DNA of 31,705 nt from Sulfuricella sp. (GCA_019911785.1 JAIOJM010000009.1:1-31705); one strand, 5' to 3'. Counted from the first letter of the stretch, positions 23,452 to 31,496 are shown. Numbers and translations: made by a program. Notes: a model not told the origin generated them from the letters alone.

Positions 23452-24576
23452 ATGGCTTCAGCGATAAAACCGTTTTACCTCGATCTGAGTGAAGGCGAGA
23501 TTCAGGACATCCAGCGTGTGTTTGGCAACATCCTGCGCAGCGGGCAACTTATCCTTGCCAAATATACGGAACAGTTCGAGCGCGAATTTGCGGCTTATAT
23601 AGGGTGTCAATATGCGGTTTCAATGAATACAGCAACTTCGGTACTGGAGGTGCTGTGCACCCTGAAAGGCACGCGCGGGAAGAAGGTCGCCGTGGCTTCG
23701 AACACCAATTTTGCGAGTGTGGCGGCCATCATTCGCGCCGGAGGGCAGCCGGTGTTCATGGACATGACCGAAGAGCATTTTGTTCCGAATCTGGACATTC
23801 TTCGACATACGGTAGAAAAATATGGCGTCGATGGCGTGATGTGGGTGCATATCGGCGGGATTATCGCCCCCGACTTCTTCGAGGTTGTCGAATACTGCAA
23901 CAAAAACGGGTTATTCTTGATCGAAGACGCTGCTCATGCCCATGGCAGCAAAATGGGCGGGGTGAGCGCGGGCAATTTCGCCGGGGGCGGGGCGTTCTCC
24001 TTTTTTCCGACCAAGGTCATGACCACGATGGAAGGCGGGATGCTGACAACCAACAGCAAGGATGAGGCCGACCTGGCCAAATCATTCCGCAACCAGGGGA
24101 AACGGCATGCGGCGTATGGCGGGCTACACTACGATCTGGGCAGCAGCTGGCGGATTTCCGAGATAGGCGCCTATCTCGGGCTGGTGCAGTTGGCCAAGCT
24201 GGACCAGATGGTCGCGGTGCGCAATCGCGCAGCGAATCTCGTGGCTGGGACGCTCAAGGAAATCGGTGTGCCTTATTGCGATACTTCCCATATGGACCAG
24301 GCTAGCCAATACAAATTCATCGTCCGCTTACCCTCCCACCTTTCGATTGACGTGGTCAAAAAACAGCTGGAGGCACGCGGGGTATTTTGCGGGGGAGGGG
24401 TCTATGAAGTGCCCTGCCATCTGCAACCCGTTTTTGCGGATATCGCATACGACAAGGAAGATCTTGCCGTGACCGAAAACTGGTGCCCTCGGCATATCTG
24501 CCCGCCCATCACATCCGGCACCACGGATGAAGATACAAGCCGGATTTGCGAGGCATTGAAAGAGGTGCTGATTTGA
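23452..24576 (+). CDS. DegT/DnrJ/EryC1 sugar aminotransferase
   Basis: 374 residues from the ATG at 23452. EDAAHAHGS (Asp159 pairs with the PLP ring nitrogen) and SFFPTKVMTTMEGGM with Lys188 as the Schiff-base lysine are typical. The enzyme would aminate a nucleotide keto-sugar. The only keto-sugar generator in the window is Gmd, so a perosamine-like GDP-4-amino-4,6-dideoxymannose is possible; no N-acetyltransferase or N-formyltransferase gene is seen here. It is joined by TTGA overlap to an FAD oxidoreductase gene, which suggests that they work on the same sugar. Confidence 0.85.
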   Translation: MASAIKPFYLDLSEGEIQDIQRVFGNILRSGQLILAKYTEQFEREFAAYIGCQYAVSMNTATSVLEVLCTLKGTRGKKVAVASNTNFASVAAIIRAGGQPVFMDMTEEHFVPNLDILRHTVEKYGVDGVMWVHIGGIIAPDFFEVVEYCNKNGLFLIEDAAHAHGSKMGGVSAGNFAGGGAFSFFPTKVMTTMEGGMLTTNSKDEADLAKSFRNQGKRHAAYGGLHYDLGSSWRISEIGAYLGLVQLAKLDQMVAVRNRAANLVAGTLKEIGVPYCDTSHMDQASQYKFIVRLPSHLSIDVVKKQLEARGVFCGGGVYEVPCHLQPVFADIAYDKEDLAVTENWCPRHICPPITSGTTDEDTSRICEALKEVLI

Positions 24577-25979
24577 ACGTAAAAGCCGAATACGAGATGG
24601 TCGTAGTCGGTGGGGGCATCGCCGGACTCTGTATTGCCGAACTCTTCTCTCGTTCGGGCTGGAAAGTGGCGCTCTTGGAAAAGAATACGGGGATATGCAT
24701 GGAGGCGAGTGGCGCTCATCATGGCTGGTTTCATTTCGGCAGTCTTTACTCGATTTTTCCGAATAACCAGTTCATGCGGACACTGGTTGGCGGTATCGAC
24801 GATTTGATCGACTACTACAGTGGATTTCCTGGGATGAATATTCGGGTGAGTGAGGATGGAAGGTTGGCTCTCCCGCAGGTCGATGGAGCTTGGATTCGGG
24901 TTGACCCGATCCAATATATCGTTGCCGCTAGAAACGACAAGGACTTCAATCTTCATGTTTATGACGGGTTGGCCAATTATCTGCGCAAGATTTTTTTTAC
25001 GTTGACCTGGGATCTGGCCATCAAGCAATTCATCAGCCGACACCAGCGCTTCCACAAATTCGATTGGCGGACTGGACCCGCTGCCGAACACATTCCGAAA
25101 GCGGGGTGGATGGATTATTCGCGCGAGGTGATCTTTAAACCTGAGGGCATGGATTGCGAGTTGGACCCGGATACCCATTTCCGCGTTTCAGGTTTCGATA
25201 GGCCGATGACTCCGCAGAATATCATTGGAGATTTGCTGAAAAGCTTCATCGGTTCAGGTGGCACCTTCATGCCGTCATGTGAGTATACCGGCTACCGGCG
25301 CCAGAGTGGCGTCAATATCGTGTGTACCCGGGATAGGGAACTTACGACGAAGCATCTGGTGCTCGCCAGCGGCAAGGGGTTGAAGGACCATCTTGCCGGC
25401 AAGGCCAACGTGAATGTCGTGGCTTCCCCATTGCTGGTCGCGTATCCAGCAGTCAGCAATATGGACCTCGTACGCCTCACGCCGTTCGTGTCTAAGACGG
25501 TGAACCATATCAAGCACTATGCGAACGGCGAAGCTTATTCGGTGATCGGAGGCGGTTATTTTGCGCCACCGGATGACGAGTCGGCGATCGCCAGGGCAAA
25601 AGAAGAGCTGGTTGCTGCGGCCGAGAAGGTTTTCCCCGCATTGGCTCAAGCCGAATTCAAGGAAGTCTACGTAAGCTACAAGACTGAAATGAGCGGCGAG
25701 TTAGGCGAACGCAACTACCAATATCTCATGAGGAAGTTGGACGAGAATGTATTTGCGGTAGTTCCCGGCAAATTTTCCCTTGGCTTCAGCCTTGCAGTAA
25801 ACCTTTACAAGAAGCTGGTAGGCAAACCTCCGGCGGGGCTGGTTAAGGTGGATCAGGACATAGATGTATCAAAGTTTTTTTATGGGATGCGCCATCAAAG
25901 CATGGTAAAGGCTTTCATCGCAAAGCGAGATTCCGGATTTTCGCCCGCATCTTCCAGTTCCACTTTTGGTCCAAACTGA
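24573..25979 (+). CDS. FAD-dependent oxidoreductase (DAO-like)
   Basis: 468 residues if it starts with the TTG at 24573, whose TTGA overlaps the aminotransferase stop; no better start is close to the N-terminal dinucleotide-binding motif VVVGGGIAGLCIAELFSRSG (about 10-29) with LLEKN ending the second strand. EASGAHHGWFHFGSL follows. The body resembles glycine oxidase/DAO proteins, which oxidise amines. With the aminotransferase just upstream, it might act on an amino sugar or amino-acid substituent of the glycan; this is inference. It ends in a TGATG junction with the next gene. Confidence 0.75.
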   Translation: MNVKAEYEMVVVGGGIAGLCIAELFSRSGWKVALLEKNTGICMEASGAHHGWFHFGSLYSIFPNNQFMRTLVGGIDDLIDYYSGFPGMNIRVSEDGRLALPQVDGAWIRVDPIQYIVAARNDKDFNLHVYDGLANYLRKIFFTLTWDLAIKQFISRHQRFHKFDWRTGPAAEHIPKAGWMDYSREVIFKPEGMDCELDPDTHFRVSGFDRPMTPQNIIGDLLKSFIGSGGTFMPSCEYTGYRRQSGVNIVCTRDRELTTKHLVLASGKGLKDHLAGKANVNVVASPLLVAYPAVSNMDLVRLTPFVSKTVNHIKHYANGEAYSVIGGGYFAPPDDESAIARAKEELVAAAEKVFPALAQAEFKEVYVSYKTEMSGELGERNYQYLMRKLDENVFAVVPGKFSLGFSLAVNLYKKLVGKPPAGLVKVDQDIDVSKFFYGMRHQSMVKAFIAKRDSGFSPASSSSTFGPN

Positions 25980-26881
25980 TGAATGACATGTCAGAAATGG
26001 TTTGTGAAATTTGTTGTGCGCCGGCTGTATATTGGAGAAGCATCGCCGGTTATCGGCATTTCAGGTGCAGCAGATGTGAGCATCTGTTTGTTTTCCCTCG
26101 ACCCACGCAAGATGAACTTGATTCATTCTATCAGCAGGGCCAATACTATGACTCGGCCGAAAAGCAACGAGATCGAATAACAAAGGATGCTCATTCAAGG
26201 TTGCAGTTGCTTGAAGCGCTTGTGAAGCAGTATGGTCTCGAGAAAAGAATTCTGGATGTCGGTTGTGCAAGCGGTATTTTCCTTTCTGTTGCATGCGAGA
26301 GAGGATGGGATGCGTATGGTGTAGAACGTTCAGAGGCGGTCGCCGAACGTGCCCGCTCAATATCGAGTGCAAAAATTTCTGTAGGCCTTTTGGAAGACAT
26401 GGTCGTGTCAGGAGCGCCATTCTCAGTTGTAACGGCATGGGAAGTCATCGAACATACGATTGACCCGAGACTATTCTTTAGTGTGCTTGCCAAAAATGTC
26501 GCGGATAATGGGTTAGTATTGATTTCAACACCCCTATCAAATGGCATTCCCGCGAAAGTTCTCGGAAAACATTATCCGATGCTGATGCCCCCCGAACACT
26601 TAAGTCTTTTTACTCGTGATTCCCTTAAAATCCTTGCGAAGGAATTTAACTTCGACGAAGTGCATTACAGTTCATTCAGCAACCTGAATATAGGGTCTTT
26701 AGCATCAGGCTTCTGTCGGTTGGTTGCCGGAAAAAATTTGGATGATGCAAGTTTTCCAGTTTCAGCGGCTTTTCGGCTGCTTGCTACAACAGTTGCTTGG
26801 GCGCCATTAGTGATCGATACTTTAGGGTACGGGACGGAGATGCAAACTGTATACAGGCGCCTTGCAAAGGAAGTTGCATAA
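25979..26881 (+). CDS. Class I SAM-dependent methyltransferase with N-terminal Zn-ribbon
   Basis: 300 residues. CEIC and CSRC are the metal-binding cysteine pairs, followed by ILDVGCASGIFLSVA (SAM motif), VVTAWEVIEHTIDP, and a PPEHLSLFTRDSLKIL segment common to this O-antigen methyltransferase group. It shares the domain plan with the gene at 15267 but is not a close copy. Start and upstream stop share one base (TGATG). Moderately AT-rich. Confidence 0.85.
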   Translation: MNDMSEMVCEICCAPAVYWRSIAGYRHFRCSRCEHLFVFPRPTQDELDSFYQQGQYYDSAEKQRDRITKDAHSRLQLLEALVKQYGLEKRILDVGCASGIFLSVACERGWDAYGVERSEAVAERARSISSAKISVGLLEDMVVSGAPFSVVTAWEVIEHTIDPRLFFSVLAKNVADNGLVLISTPLSNGIPAKVLGKHYPMLMPPEHLSLFTRDSLKILAKEFNFDEVHYSSFSNLNIGSLASGFCRLVAGKNLDDASFPVSAAFRLLATTVAWAPLVIDTLGYGTEMQTVYRRLAKEVA

Positions 26882-26992
26882 GCTCTCCCGCGAAACCATA
26901 GAACGGTATTGGACATTTGAATTTGTGCGGAAAATGTTGACGCTCGGCTCGATGGGAAAATTGTTTCTTGAACTCGATCGGGAATTTGGTCG

Positions 26993-27589
26993 ATGAGAAA
27001 GTGCCCGGTTTGCTGGTGGATAGGGGCATCCCTCTTGAGTGGAACAGCTTTGTTTTTTGCGTTCATCTCTGCCGGAAATTTTCTTGTTGCGCCAGCCATG
27101 TCCCCGGAGAAGGCAGACCTGATCATTCTTCTGGGTGGGGGAACTGGAAGCCGCACTCAGGCTGCTGCGGATATATACAAGCATGGTTATGCCAGCAGAA
27201 TAGTGTTGACGGGCTTGGAAAATGGATACCCCACCGCGCGGCCTGTTTATCTGGAATGGCGCGCACGTTACCTTGTGGATGTGGGTGTTCCGGAGTTGGC
27301 ACTGATTTTTGATCGCGCCTCCAGCAATACGTGGCAAGAGGCGGTCAATACGATGCGGCTGATGCAGGACATGGACTTGAGGCGGGTGATCGTGGTTAGC
27401 GATCCGCCTCATATGAGGCGCCTGTCTTGGGTCTGGACCAAGGTGTTTGCGGGAAGCGGCAAGGAATTCCGGCTGGTCGCCGCCCCCATGCTTTCCTGGG
27501 ATGCCGGCCATTGGTGGCGCAATGAAACGACTGCCCAGTTCGTCATCATGGAATATGTGAAGCTGGTTTATTATTGGTTTGTACATTGA
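26993..27589 (+). CDS. YdcF/DUF218-family protein, membrane-anchored
   Basis: 198 residues with a hydrophobic anchor at about 8-33. LIILLGGGTGSRTQAAADIYKHG, IVLTG, SSNTWQEAVNTMRLM and VIVVSDPPHMRR are the conserved blocks of the DUF218 (ElyC/SanA/YdcF) fold. Members affect cell-envelope polysaccharide synthesis, possibly at the undecaprenyl-phosphate step, and occur often in EPS clusters. It probably acts at the periplasmic face. The gap of ~110 nt before it contains nothing that I recognise. Confidence 0.85.
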   Translation: MRKCPVCWWIGASLLSGTALFFAFISAGNFLVAPAMSPEKADLIILLGGGTGSRTQAAADIYKHGYASRIVLTGLENGYPTARPVYLEWRARYLVDVGVPELALIFDRASSNTWQEAVNTMRLMQDMDLRRVIVVSDPPHMRRLSWVWTKVFAGSGKEFRLVAAPMLSWDAGHWWRNETTAQFVIMEYVKLVYYWFVH

Positions 27590-27609
27590 TTGGATGTCAG
27601 GGAACTAAA

Positions 27610-29448
27610 GTGACTTATATTCTTGGCATCAACGCCTTTCACGGCGATTCTTCGGCCTGTCTTATCAAGGACGGCAAACTGGTGGCAGCGGCGGAAGAGG
27701 AGCGTTTCCGCCGCATCAAGCACTGGGCGGGCTTTCCGTCCGAATCGATCAAATACTGCCTTGCCGAGGCGGGCATCACGCTGGCCGAGGTGGCGCATGT
27801 GGCGATCAACCAGGATTCGCGCGCGAGCCTGGGGCGCAAGATCTGGTACACGCTGACACAACGGCCGGATCTGGGGCTGGTGCTGGACCGGCTGCGCAAC
27901 AAATCCAAACGCGACAGCCTGCAAACCCATCTGGCGAGGGCGTTTCCGGAGCAGGCTTTCGATGGCCAGGTGCATGCGGTGGAGCATCATCTGGCGCATT
28001 TGTCCTCGGCGTTTCATGTGTCGCCCTTTGACGAGGCGGTGTCGGTGTCGGTGGATGGCTTTGGCGACTTCGCCAGCGCGGCCTGGGGCGTGGGGCGCGG
28101 AACTGAAATCGAGGTGGAAGGCCGGGTGCATTTCCCGCATTCGCTGGGGATTTTTTATCAGGCGCTGACGCAGTTTGTGGGCTTTCCGCACTACGGCGAC
28201 GAGTACAAGGTGATGGGGCTGGCGCCCTACGGCGAGCCAAAGTATCTGGATGCCATGCGGCAGATTGTGCAGTTGCAGCCTGACGGCGGCTTTCGGTTGA
28301 ACCTGAAATACTTTCGCCATCATCGCGAGAAGATTGCCTACGAGTGGGACAACGGCATTCCCGCAGTGGGCACGCTGTTTTCCCCGGCCCTTTCGGACCT
28401 GCTGGGGCCGGCTCGCGGCAAGGACGACCCGCTGGAGCAAAAGCACAAGGACATCGCCCGCTCGGTGCAGGCGATGTACGAGGAAGCGTTCTTCCATCTG
28501 CTGAATACCTTGCATGCCAAACACAAGCTGGATGCGGTGGCGGTGGCCGGCGGCTGCGGCATGAACTCGGTGGCCAACGGCAAGATCACGCTGAAGACGC
28601 CGTTCAAACAGGTGTATGTGCAGTCGGCGGCGGGCGATGCGGGTGGCGCGATCGGTGCGGCGTATAGCGTGTGGTATGGGTTGAATCTGCCCCCCTCTCC
28701 CCAGCCCTCTCCCGCAAGGGGAGAGGGAGTTATAGCTCCCTCCCCCCTGCGGGGGGAGGGCTGGGGAGAGGGGTGCGCGCATAAGCGCTTCCACATGGAC
28801 CACGCCTACTGGGGGCCGTCGTTCAGTGATGAAGTGATCGGTGAACTGTTAACTGAAAAAACCGCTGAACTGGCTGCTCAGGGTTGTACCGTCGAGCGGA
28901 TTGCCGATGAGGACGAATTATGCCGCCGCACGGCTACTGCCATTGCCGACGGCCAGGTGATCGGCTGGTTTCAGGGCCGCATGGAATGGGGCCCGCGCGC
29001 GCTGGGCAACCGCTCCATCCTGGGCGACCCGCGCCGGGCGGACATGAAGGACATCCTCAATCTGAAAATCAAGCGCCGCGAATCCTTCCGCCCCTTTGCG
29101 CCGTCCATCCTGCGCGAGGCGGTGCCGGAGTGGTTCGAGCAGGATGCCGAGGTCCCCTTCATGATGCAGGTGTTCCAGTTCCGCGCCGAACAGCGTTCGC
29201 GCATTCCGGCGGTGACGCATGTGGACGGCTCGGGTCGCCTGCAAACCGTTAGCCGCGACACCAACCCGCGCTACTACCAACTGATCGAAGCCTTCCGCGA
29301 GCAAACCGGCGTGCCGATGGTGCTCAATACCTCCTTCAACGAAAACGAGCCAGTGGTATGCAGGCCGGAGGAAGCACTCGACTGCTTCCTGCGCACGAAG
29401 ATGGATGTGCTGGTGATGGGCAACTGGCTGGTGAGGCGGGAGGCATAG
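27610..29448 (+). CDS. Carbamoyltransferase (NodU/CmcH family)
   Basis: 612 residues from a GTG at 27610 so that the protein begins TYILGINAFHGDSSACL as family members do; a start at 27574 would overlap the YdcF gene. The N-terminal Kae1-like domain contains HHLAHLSSAFHVSPF. The C-terminal part has GRMEWGPRALGNRSIL, RESFRPFAP and NTSFNENEPVV, the classical signatures. It moves a carbamoyl group from carbamoyl phosphate to a sugar hydroxyl. Residues ~361-388 are a repeat-encoded insertion (PSPARGEG type) placed between the two domains, before MDHAYWGPSFS. Confidence 0.93.
   Translation: MTYILGINAFHGDSSACLIKDGKLVAAAEEERFRRIKHWAGFPSESIKYCLAEAGITLAEVAHVAINQDSRASLGRKIWYTLTQRPDLGLVLDRLRNKSKRDSLQTHLARAFPEQAFDGQVHAVEHHLAHLSSAFHVSPFDEAVSVSVDGFGDFASAAWGVGRGTEIEVEGRVHFPHSLGIFYQALTQFVGFPHYGDEYKVMGLAPYGEPKYLDAMRQIVQLQPDGGFRLNLKYFRHHREKIAYEWDNGIPAVGTLFSPALSDLLGPARGKDDPLEQKHKDIARSVQAMYEEAFFHLLNTLHAKHKLDAVAVAGGCGMNSVANGKITLKTPFKQVYVQSAAGDAGGAIGAAYSVWYGLNLPPSPQPSPARGEGVIAPSPLRGEGWGEGCAHKRFHMDHAYWGPSFSDEVIGELLTEKTAELAAQGCTVERIADEDELCRRTATAIADGQVIGWFQGRMEWGPRALGNRSILGDPRRADMKDILNLKIKRRESFRPFAPSILREAVPEWFEQDAEVPFMMQVFQFRAEQRSRIPAVTHVDGSGRLQTVSRDTNPRYYQLIEAFREQTGVPMVLNTSFNENEPVVCRPEEALDCFLRTKMDVLVMGNWLVRREA
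28692..28773. repeat. 82-bp imperfect palindrome inside the carbamoyltransferase gene
   Basis: The left arm (CCCCTCTCCCCAGCCCTC...GGGAGTTATA) and the right arm (GCTCCCTCCC...GGGCTGGGGAGAGGGG) are nearly perfect reverse complements of ~40 nt each; each arm holds a smaller dyad around CGCA. The element is in frame and stop-free. Related sequence is found in manC (5099-5120) and at 31238-31340. Confidence 0.85.
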
Positions 29449-29461
29449 CCTTGGCCGGATC

Positions 29462-30220
29462 GTGAAAATTTCCATCATCACGGCTGTCTACAACAACCGC
29501 GAGACCGTTGCCGCAGCGCTTGATTCGGCGCTGGCACAAAACCATCCGGATGTTGAACTGATCGTGATCGACGGTGGCTCGACGGACGGCACGCTGGAGG
29601 TGCTGCATGGCTTCGCCGACCGCCTGGCGGTACTGGTGAGCGAGCCGGACAAGGGCATTTACGATGCGCTGAACAAGGGTATCCAGCGGGCCAGCGGAGA
29701 TGTGGTGGGCTTTCTGCATTCCGATGATCTGTTTGCGGATACGGGTGTGTTGTCGCATATCGAGGCGGCCTTTGCCGATCCTGGTGTGGAGGCGGTGTAT
29801 GGCGATCTTCTCTATGTGCGCAAGGACAACCCTGACCAAGTAGTACGTTACTGGCGGGCAGGCGATTTTTCCCGAAGCCGCTTGAGCTGGGGCTGGATGC
29901 CACCGCACCCGACCTTCTATGTCCGACGGGGCGTGTATGTGCGGTTGGGGGGATTCGATACGTCGTACCGCATTGCCGCCGATTACGACTGCATGCTGCG
30001 CTTCCTGGGGCGGGGTGGTGTCCGCGTGGCCTATATCCCCGAGGTGCTGGTGAAGATGCGCTTGGGCGGCGCCAGTAATCGTTCATTTCGGAACATCATC
30101 CAGAAATCCCGCGAAGACTACCGTGCACTCCGAAACAATGGCATCGGCGGTCTGGCTACCCTGTTGATGAAGAACTTCCAGAAACTGCCGCAGTTTTTTA
30201 CGCGGCCGGGTGAAAACTGA
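29462..30220 (+). CDS. Glycosyltransferase family 2
   Basis: 252 residues with GTG start, 13 nt after the carbamoyltransferase stop. ISIITAVYNNRETV, VIDGGSTDGTLEVL and FLHSDDLF (the DXD equivalent) are those of WcaA/WcaE-like GT2 enzymes; GWMPPHPTFYVRRGVY is conserved in this group. It is the last glycosyltransferase in the window. The final ~30 nt of the gene are repeated at 31452-31482. Confidence 0.92.
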   Translation: MKISIITAVYNNRETVAAALDSALAQNHPDVELIVIDGGSTDGTLEVLHGFADRLAVLVSEPDKGIYDALNKGIQRASGDVVGFLHSDDLFADTGVLSHIEAAFADPGVEAVYGDLLYVRKDNPDQVVRYWRAGDFSRSRLSWGWMPPHPTFYVRRGVYVRLGGFDTSYRIAADYDCMLRFLGRGGVRVAYIPEVLVKMRLGGASNRSFRNIIQKSREDYRALRNNGIGGLATLLMKNFQKLPQFFTRPGEN

Positions 30221-30226
30221 TATGGC
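30185..30226 (+). repeat. Direct repeat, left copy (3' end of the GT2 gene)
   Basis: CTGCCGCAGTTTTTTACGCG and the following ~22 nt up to ATATGGC recur at 31452-31492 with only a few differences. The two copies bracket a ~1.2-kb patch. Confidence 0.85.
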
Positions 30227-30317
30227 ACTGAATATTCTGGTGATCGGTGGGGCAGGGTATATCGGGCAGCTTGGCAGGGTGATAGCGGCTTCTATTGGCT
30301 ACAAGTGGTTTCAATGA
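30222..30317 (+). pseudogene. 5' fragment of an NAD-dependent epimerase gene (galE-like)
   Basis: A 31-codon frame, one nt after the GT2 stop. NILVIGGAGYIG is the nucleotide-binding start of UDP-glucose 4-epimerase-type enzymes; after that the sequence no longer fits and a stop follows. The original operon probably continued with this gene before the patch was built. Confidence 0.7.
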
Positions 30318-30350
30318 TTGATTGATCCGTTTGTTCAATCAGCATACAAT
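30315..30350 (+). promoter_or_regulatory. higBA promoter with operator-like inverted repeats
   Basis: TTGATC (30322-30327), 17 nt, TACAAT (30345-30350) is a good sigma-70 promoter. Two overlapping TGATTGA units (30315-30325) and the inverted TCAATCA (30335-30341) flank the -35 and spacer, as expected for HigA autorepression. Binding by HigA is inferred. Confidence 0.6.
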
Positions 30351-30373
30351 CTCCCAAAATGGGAGGCTTAATT

Positions 30374-30682
30374 ATGAGGTTGATTGCCAAGAGCACGTTG
30401 GTTAAATATTGGAGTCAGCCGGAATGTGCGGATTCGAAAGGTGCCTTGCAAAGCTGGTACGACGAAGCGATCAAGGCAAGCTGGAAGACACCGCAGGATA
30501 TAAAAGAGCAGTACAGAAGCGCAAGTATCTGCGGCAACAACCGCGTGGTGTTCAACATCGCCGGGAACAAGTACAGACTAGTAGTGGAGATGCAATATCG
30601 AGCCGGGATTGTGTGGGTGAAGTTCGTTGGAACCCATGCGCAGTATGACCGAATCAACGTGGAGACCGTCAATGAATATTAA
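30374..30682 (+). CDS. higB: HigB-type mRNA interferase toxin
   Basis: 102 residues from the ATG at 30374, with GGGAGG 8 nt upstream. The sequence (RLIAKSTLVKYW, WKTPQDIKEQYRSASI, NNRVVFNIAGNKYRLVV, FVGTHAQYDRI) is that of the RelE-superfamily HigB proteins, which cut mRNA on the ribosome. Toxin before antitoxin is the HigBA order. The full conserved length suggests that it is functional. Confidence 0.92.
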   Translation: MRLIAKSTLVKYWSQPECADSKGALQSWYDEAIKASWKTPQDIKEQYRSASICGNNRVVFNIAGNKYRLVVEMQYRAGIVWVKFVGTHAQYDRINVETVNEY

Positions 30683-31028
30683 GCCAATCCGAAACGACGA
30701 CGATTTGAGCTCTGCATTCAAGCAGTTGGAGCTGGTGTATCAGGCGCAGGAGGGAACGCCTGAGGCAGATGAGATGGAAATTCTTGTAACGCTTATCGAA
30801 GTCTATGAACACAAGCATTTTCTGATAGGTGCCACGGATCCAGTCGAAGCCATCAAATTCAGAATGGAGCAACAAGGGCTCACCCAAAAAGACCTGGTGC
30901 CCTACATCGGCTCAAGTGGCCGTGTTTCCGAAGTGTTGAACCGCAAGCGTCGGCTAAGTCTGCAAATGGTAAAGCGGCTGCACGATGGATTACACATCCC
31001 ATACGAAAGCCTTCTGGCTGCCGCCTAG
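30672..31028 (+). CDS. higA: HigA-type antitoxin
   Basis: 118 residues, overlapping higB by 11 nt. The N-terminal half is a helical toxin-binding region. The C-terminal half is a Cro/CI-type helix-turn-helix (IKFRMEQQGLTQKDLVPYIGSSGRVSEVLNRKR). It should repress the operon with HigB and neutralise the toxin. Confidence 0.92.
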   Translation: MNIKPIRNDDDLSSAFKQLELVYQAQEGTPEADEMEILVTLIEVYEHKHFLIGATDPVEAIKFRMEQQGLTQKDLVPYIGSSGRVSEVLNRKRRLSLQMVKRLHDGLHIPYESLLAAA

Positions 31029-31059
31029 CCAGTTGGAAAGCGGTAATCAGAGGGAAATC

Positions 31060-31104
31060 ATGACGGTTTTGGGGGCGCGACCGGAGATTATTCGTTTGTC
31101 GCGG
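31060..31104 (+). pseudogene. 5' fragment of a wecB-like UDP-GlcNAc 2-epimerase gene
   Basis: The frame from the ATG at 31060 reads MTVLGARPEIIRLSR, which fits the N-terminus of non-hydrolysing UDP-GlcNAc 2-epimerases (VxGTRPEIIRLS). Similarity ends after 15 codons. The fragment shows that a further polysaccharide gene was once here. Confidence 0.65.
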
Positions 31105-31151
31105 GCCAGGGGACAAACGGATCTAACATTCCAACAACCCATGTTAAATTA

Positions 31152-31230
31152 CCTCCGGCAAAGCCGGAGGCCTATGGGTGAGCGCCTCAAAGGCGCCGAT
31201 AAATCCATGAGCCGCCCAAGGCGGCTAGTT
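31152..31230 (+). terminator. Three consecutive hairpins, the last one terminator-like
   Basis: CCTCCGGC-AAA-GCCGGAGG (31152-31170), GCGCCT-CAA-AGGCGC (31182-31196) and AGCCGCC-CAA-GGCGGCT (31210-31226), the last followed by AGTTTT. All have 3-nt A-rich loops and lie 11-13 nt apart. The third could end higBA transcription, though its T-run is short. Confidence 0.45.
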
Positions 31231-31237
31231 TTCCACT

Positions 31238-31340
31238 CCTTCCCCCTGGCAGGGGGAAGGTTGGGATGGGGGTTAACATGCTGATTCTCGCACGAAACTC
31301 TCAACCCCCACCCTAGCCCTCCCCCTGCCAAGGGGAGGGA
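31238..31340. repeat. GC-rich dyad pair related to the in-gene PSPARGEG repeat
   Basis: CCTTCCCCCTG-G-CAGGGGGAAGG (31238-31260) is a perfect 11-bp dyad, followed by GGGATGGGGGTT. A second, inverted relative (AACCCCCACCC...CCCCTGCCAAGGGG) lies at 31302-31339. The pair is organised like the larger palindrome at 28692-28773. Confidence 0.75.
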
Positions 31341-31451
31341 ATGTGGGCACTTATTTTGTCTTTCTGCTCGACCGCCGTAACGGTCAAACCTTTCGGAGTC
31401 CCGCGGCAGAGCCGGGGGTTTACCCAACTGAATCAGGATCGGTTTGATGCT

Positions 31452-31492
31452 CTGCCAAGGTTTTTACGCGACCGGGTGAAAACTGATATGGC
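31452..31492 (+). repeat. Direct repeat, right copy (GT2 3' end)
   Basis: TTTTTACGCGACCGGGTGAA and flanks repeat the end of the GT2 gene at 30185-30226, including the stop codon and the following ATATGGC. Confidence 0.85.
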
Positions 31493-31496
31493 GATA

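Larger units (their letters stand above)
31029..31496. other. Non-coding patch with gene remnant and repeats
   Basis: From left to right: a wecB-like 5' fragment, three short hairpins, two GC-rich dyads related to the palindrome in the carbamoyltransferase gene, and the right copy of the GT2 3'-end repeat. A frame that runs through to 31284 is a fragment plus repeats, not a gene. Confidence 0.7.

Noticed and set aside
27571..28803. 410-codon open frame on the minus strand
   Set aside because: It is antisense to the carbamoyltransferase gene, whose family motifs are unmistakable. Its own translation is rich in R, H and A with no recognisable domain, as expected for a mirror frame in GC-rich DNA.
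30351..30365. CTCCC-AAAAT-GGGAG hairpin before higB as an SD-sequestering attenuator
   Set aside because: The predicted transcription start (about 7 nt after TACAAT) falls inside the hairpin, so the RNA would hold only part of it.
31060..31284. 75-codon frame starting with the wecB-like fragment as a small gene
   Set aside because: Only the first 15 codons resemble a protein family; the rest is hairpins and GC-rich dyads.
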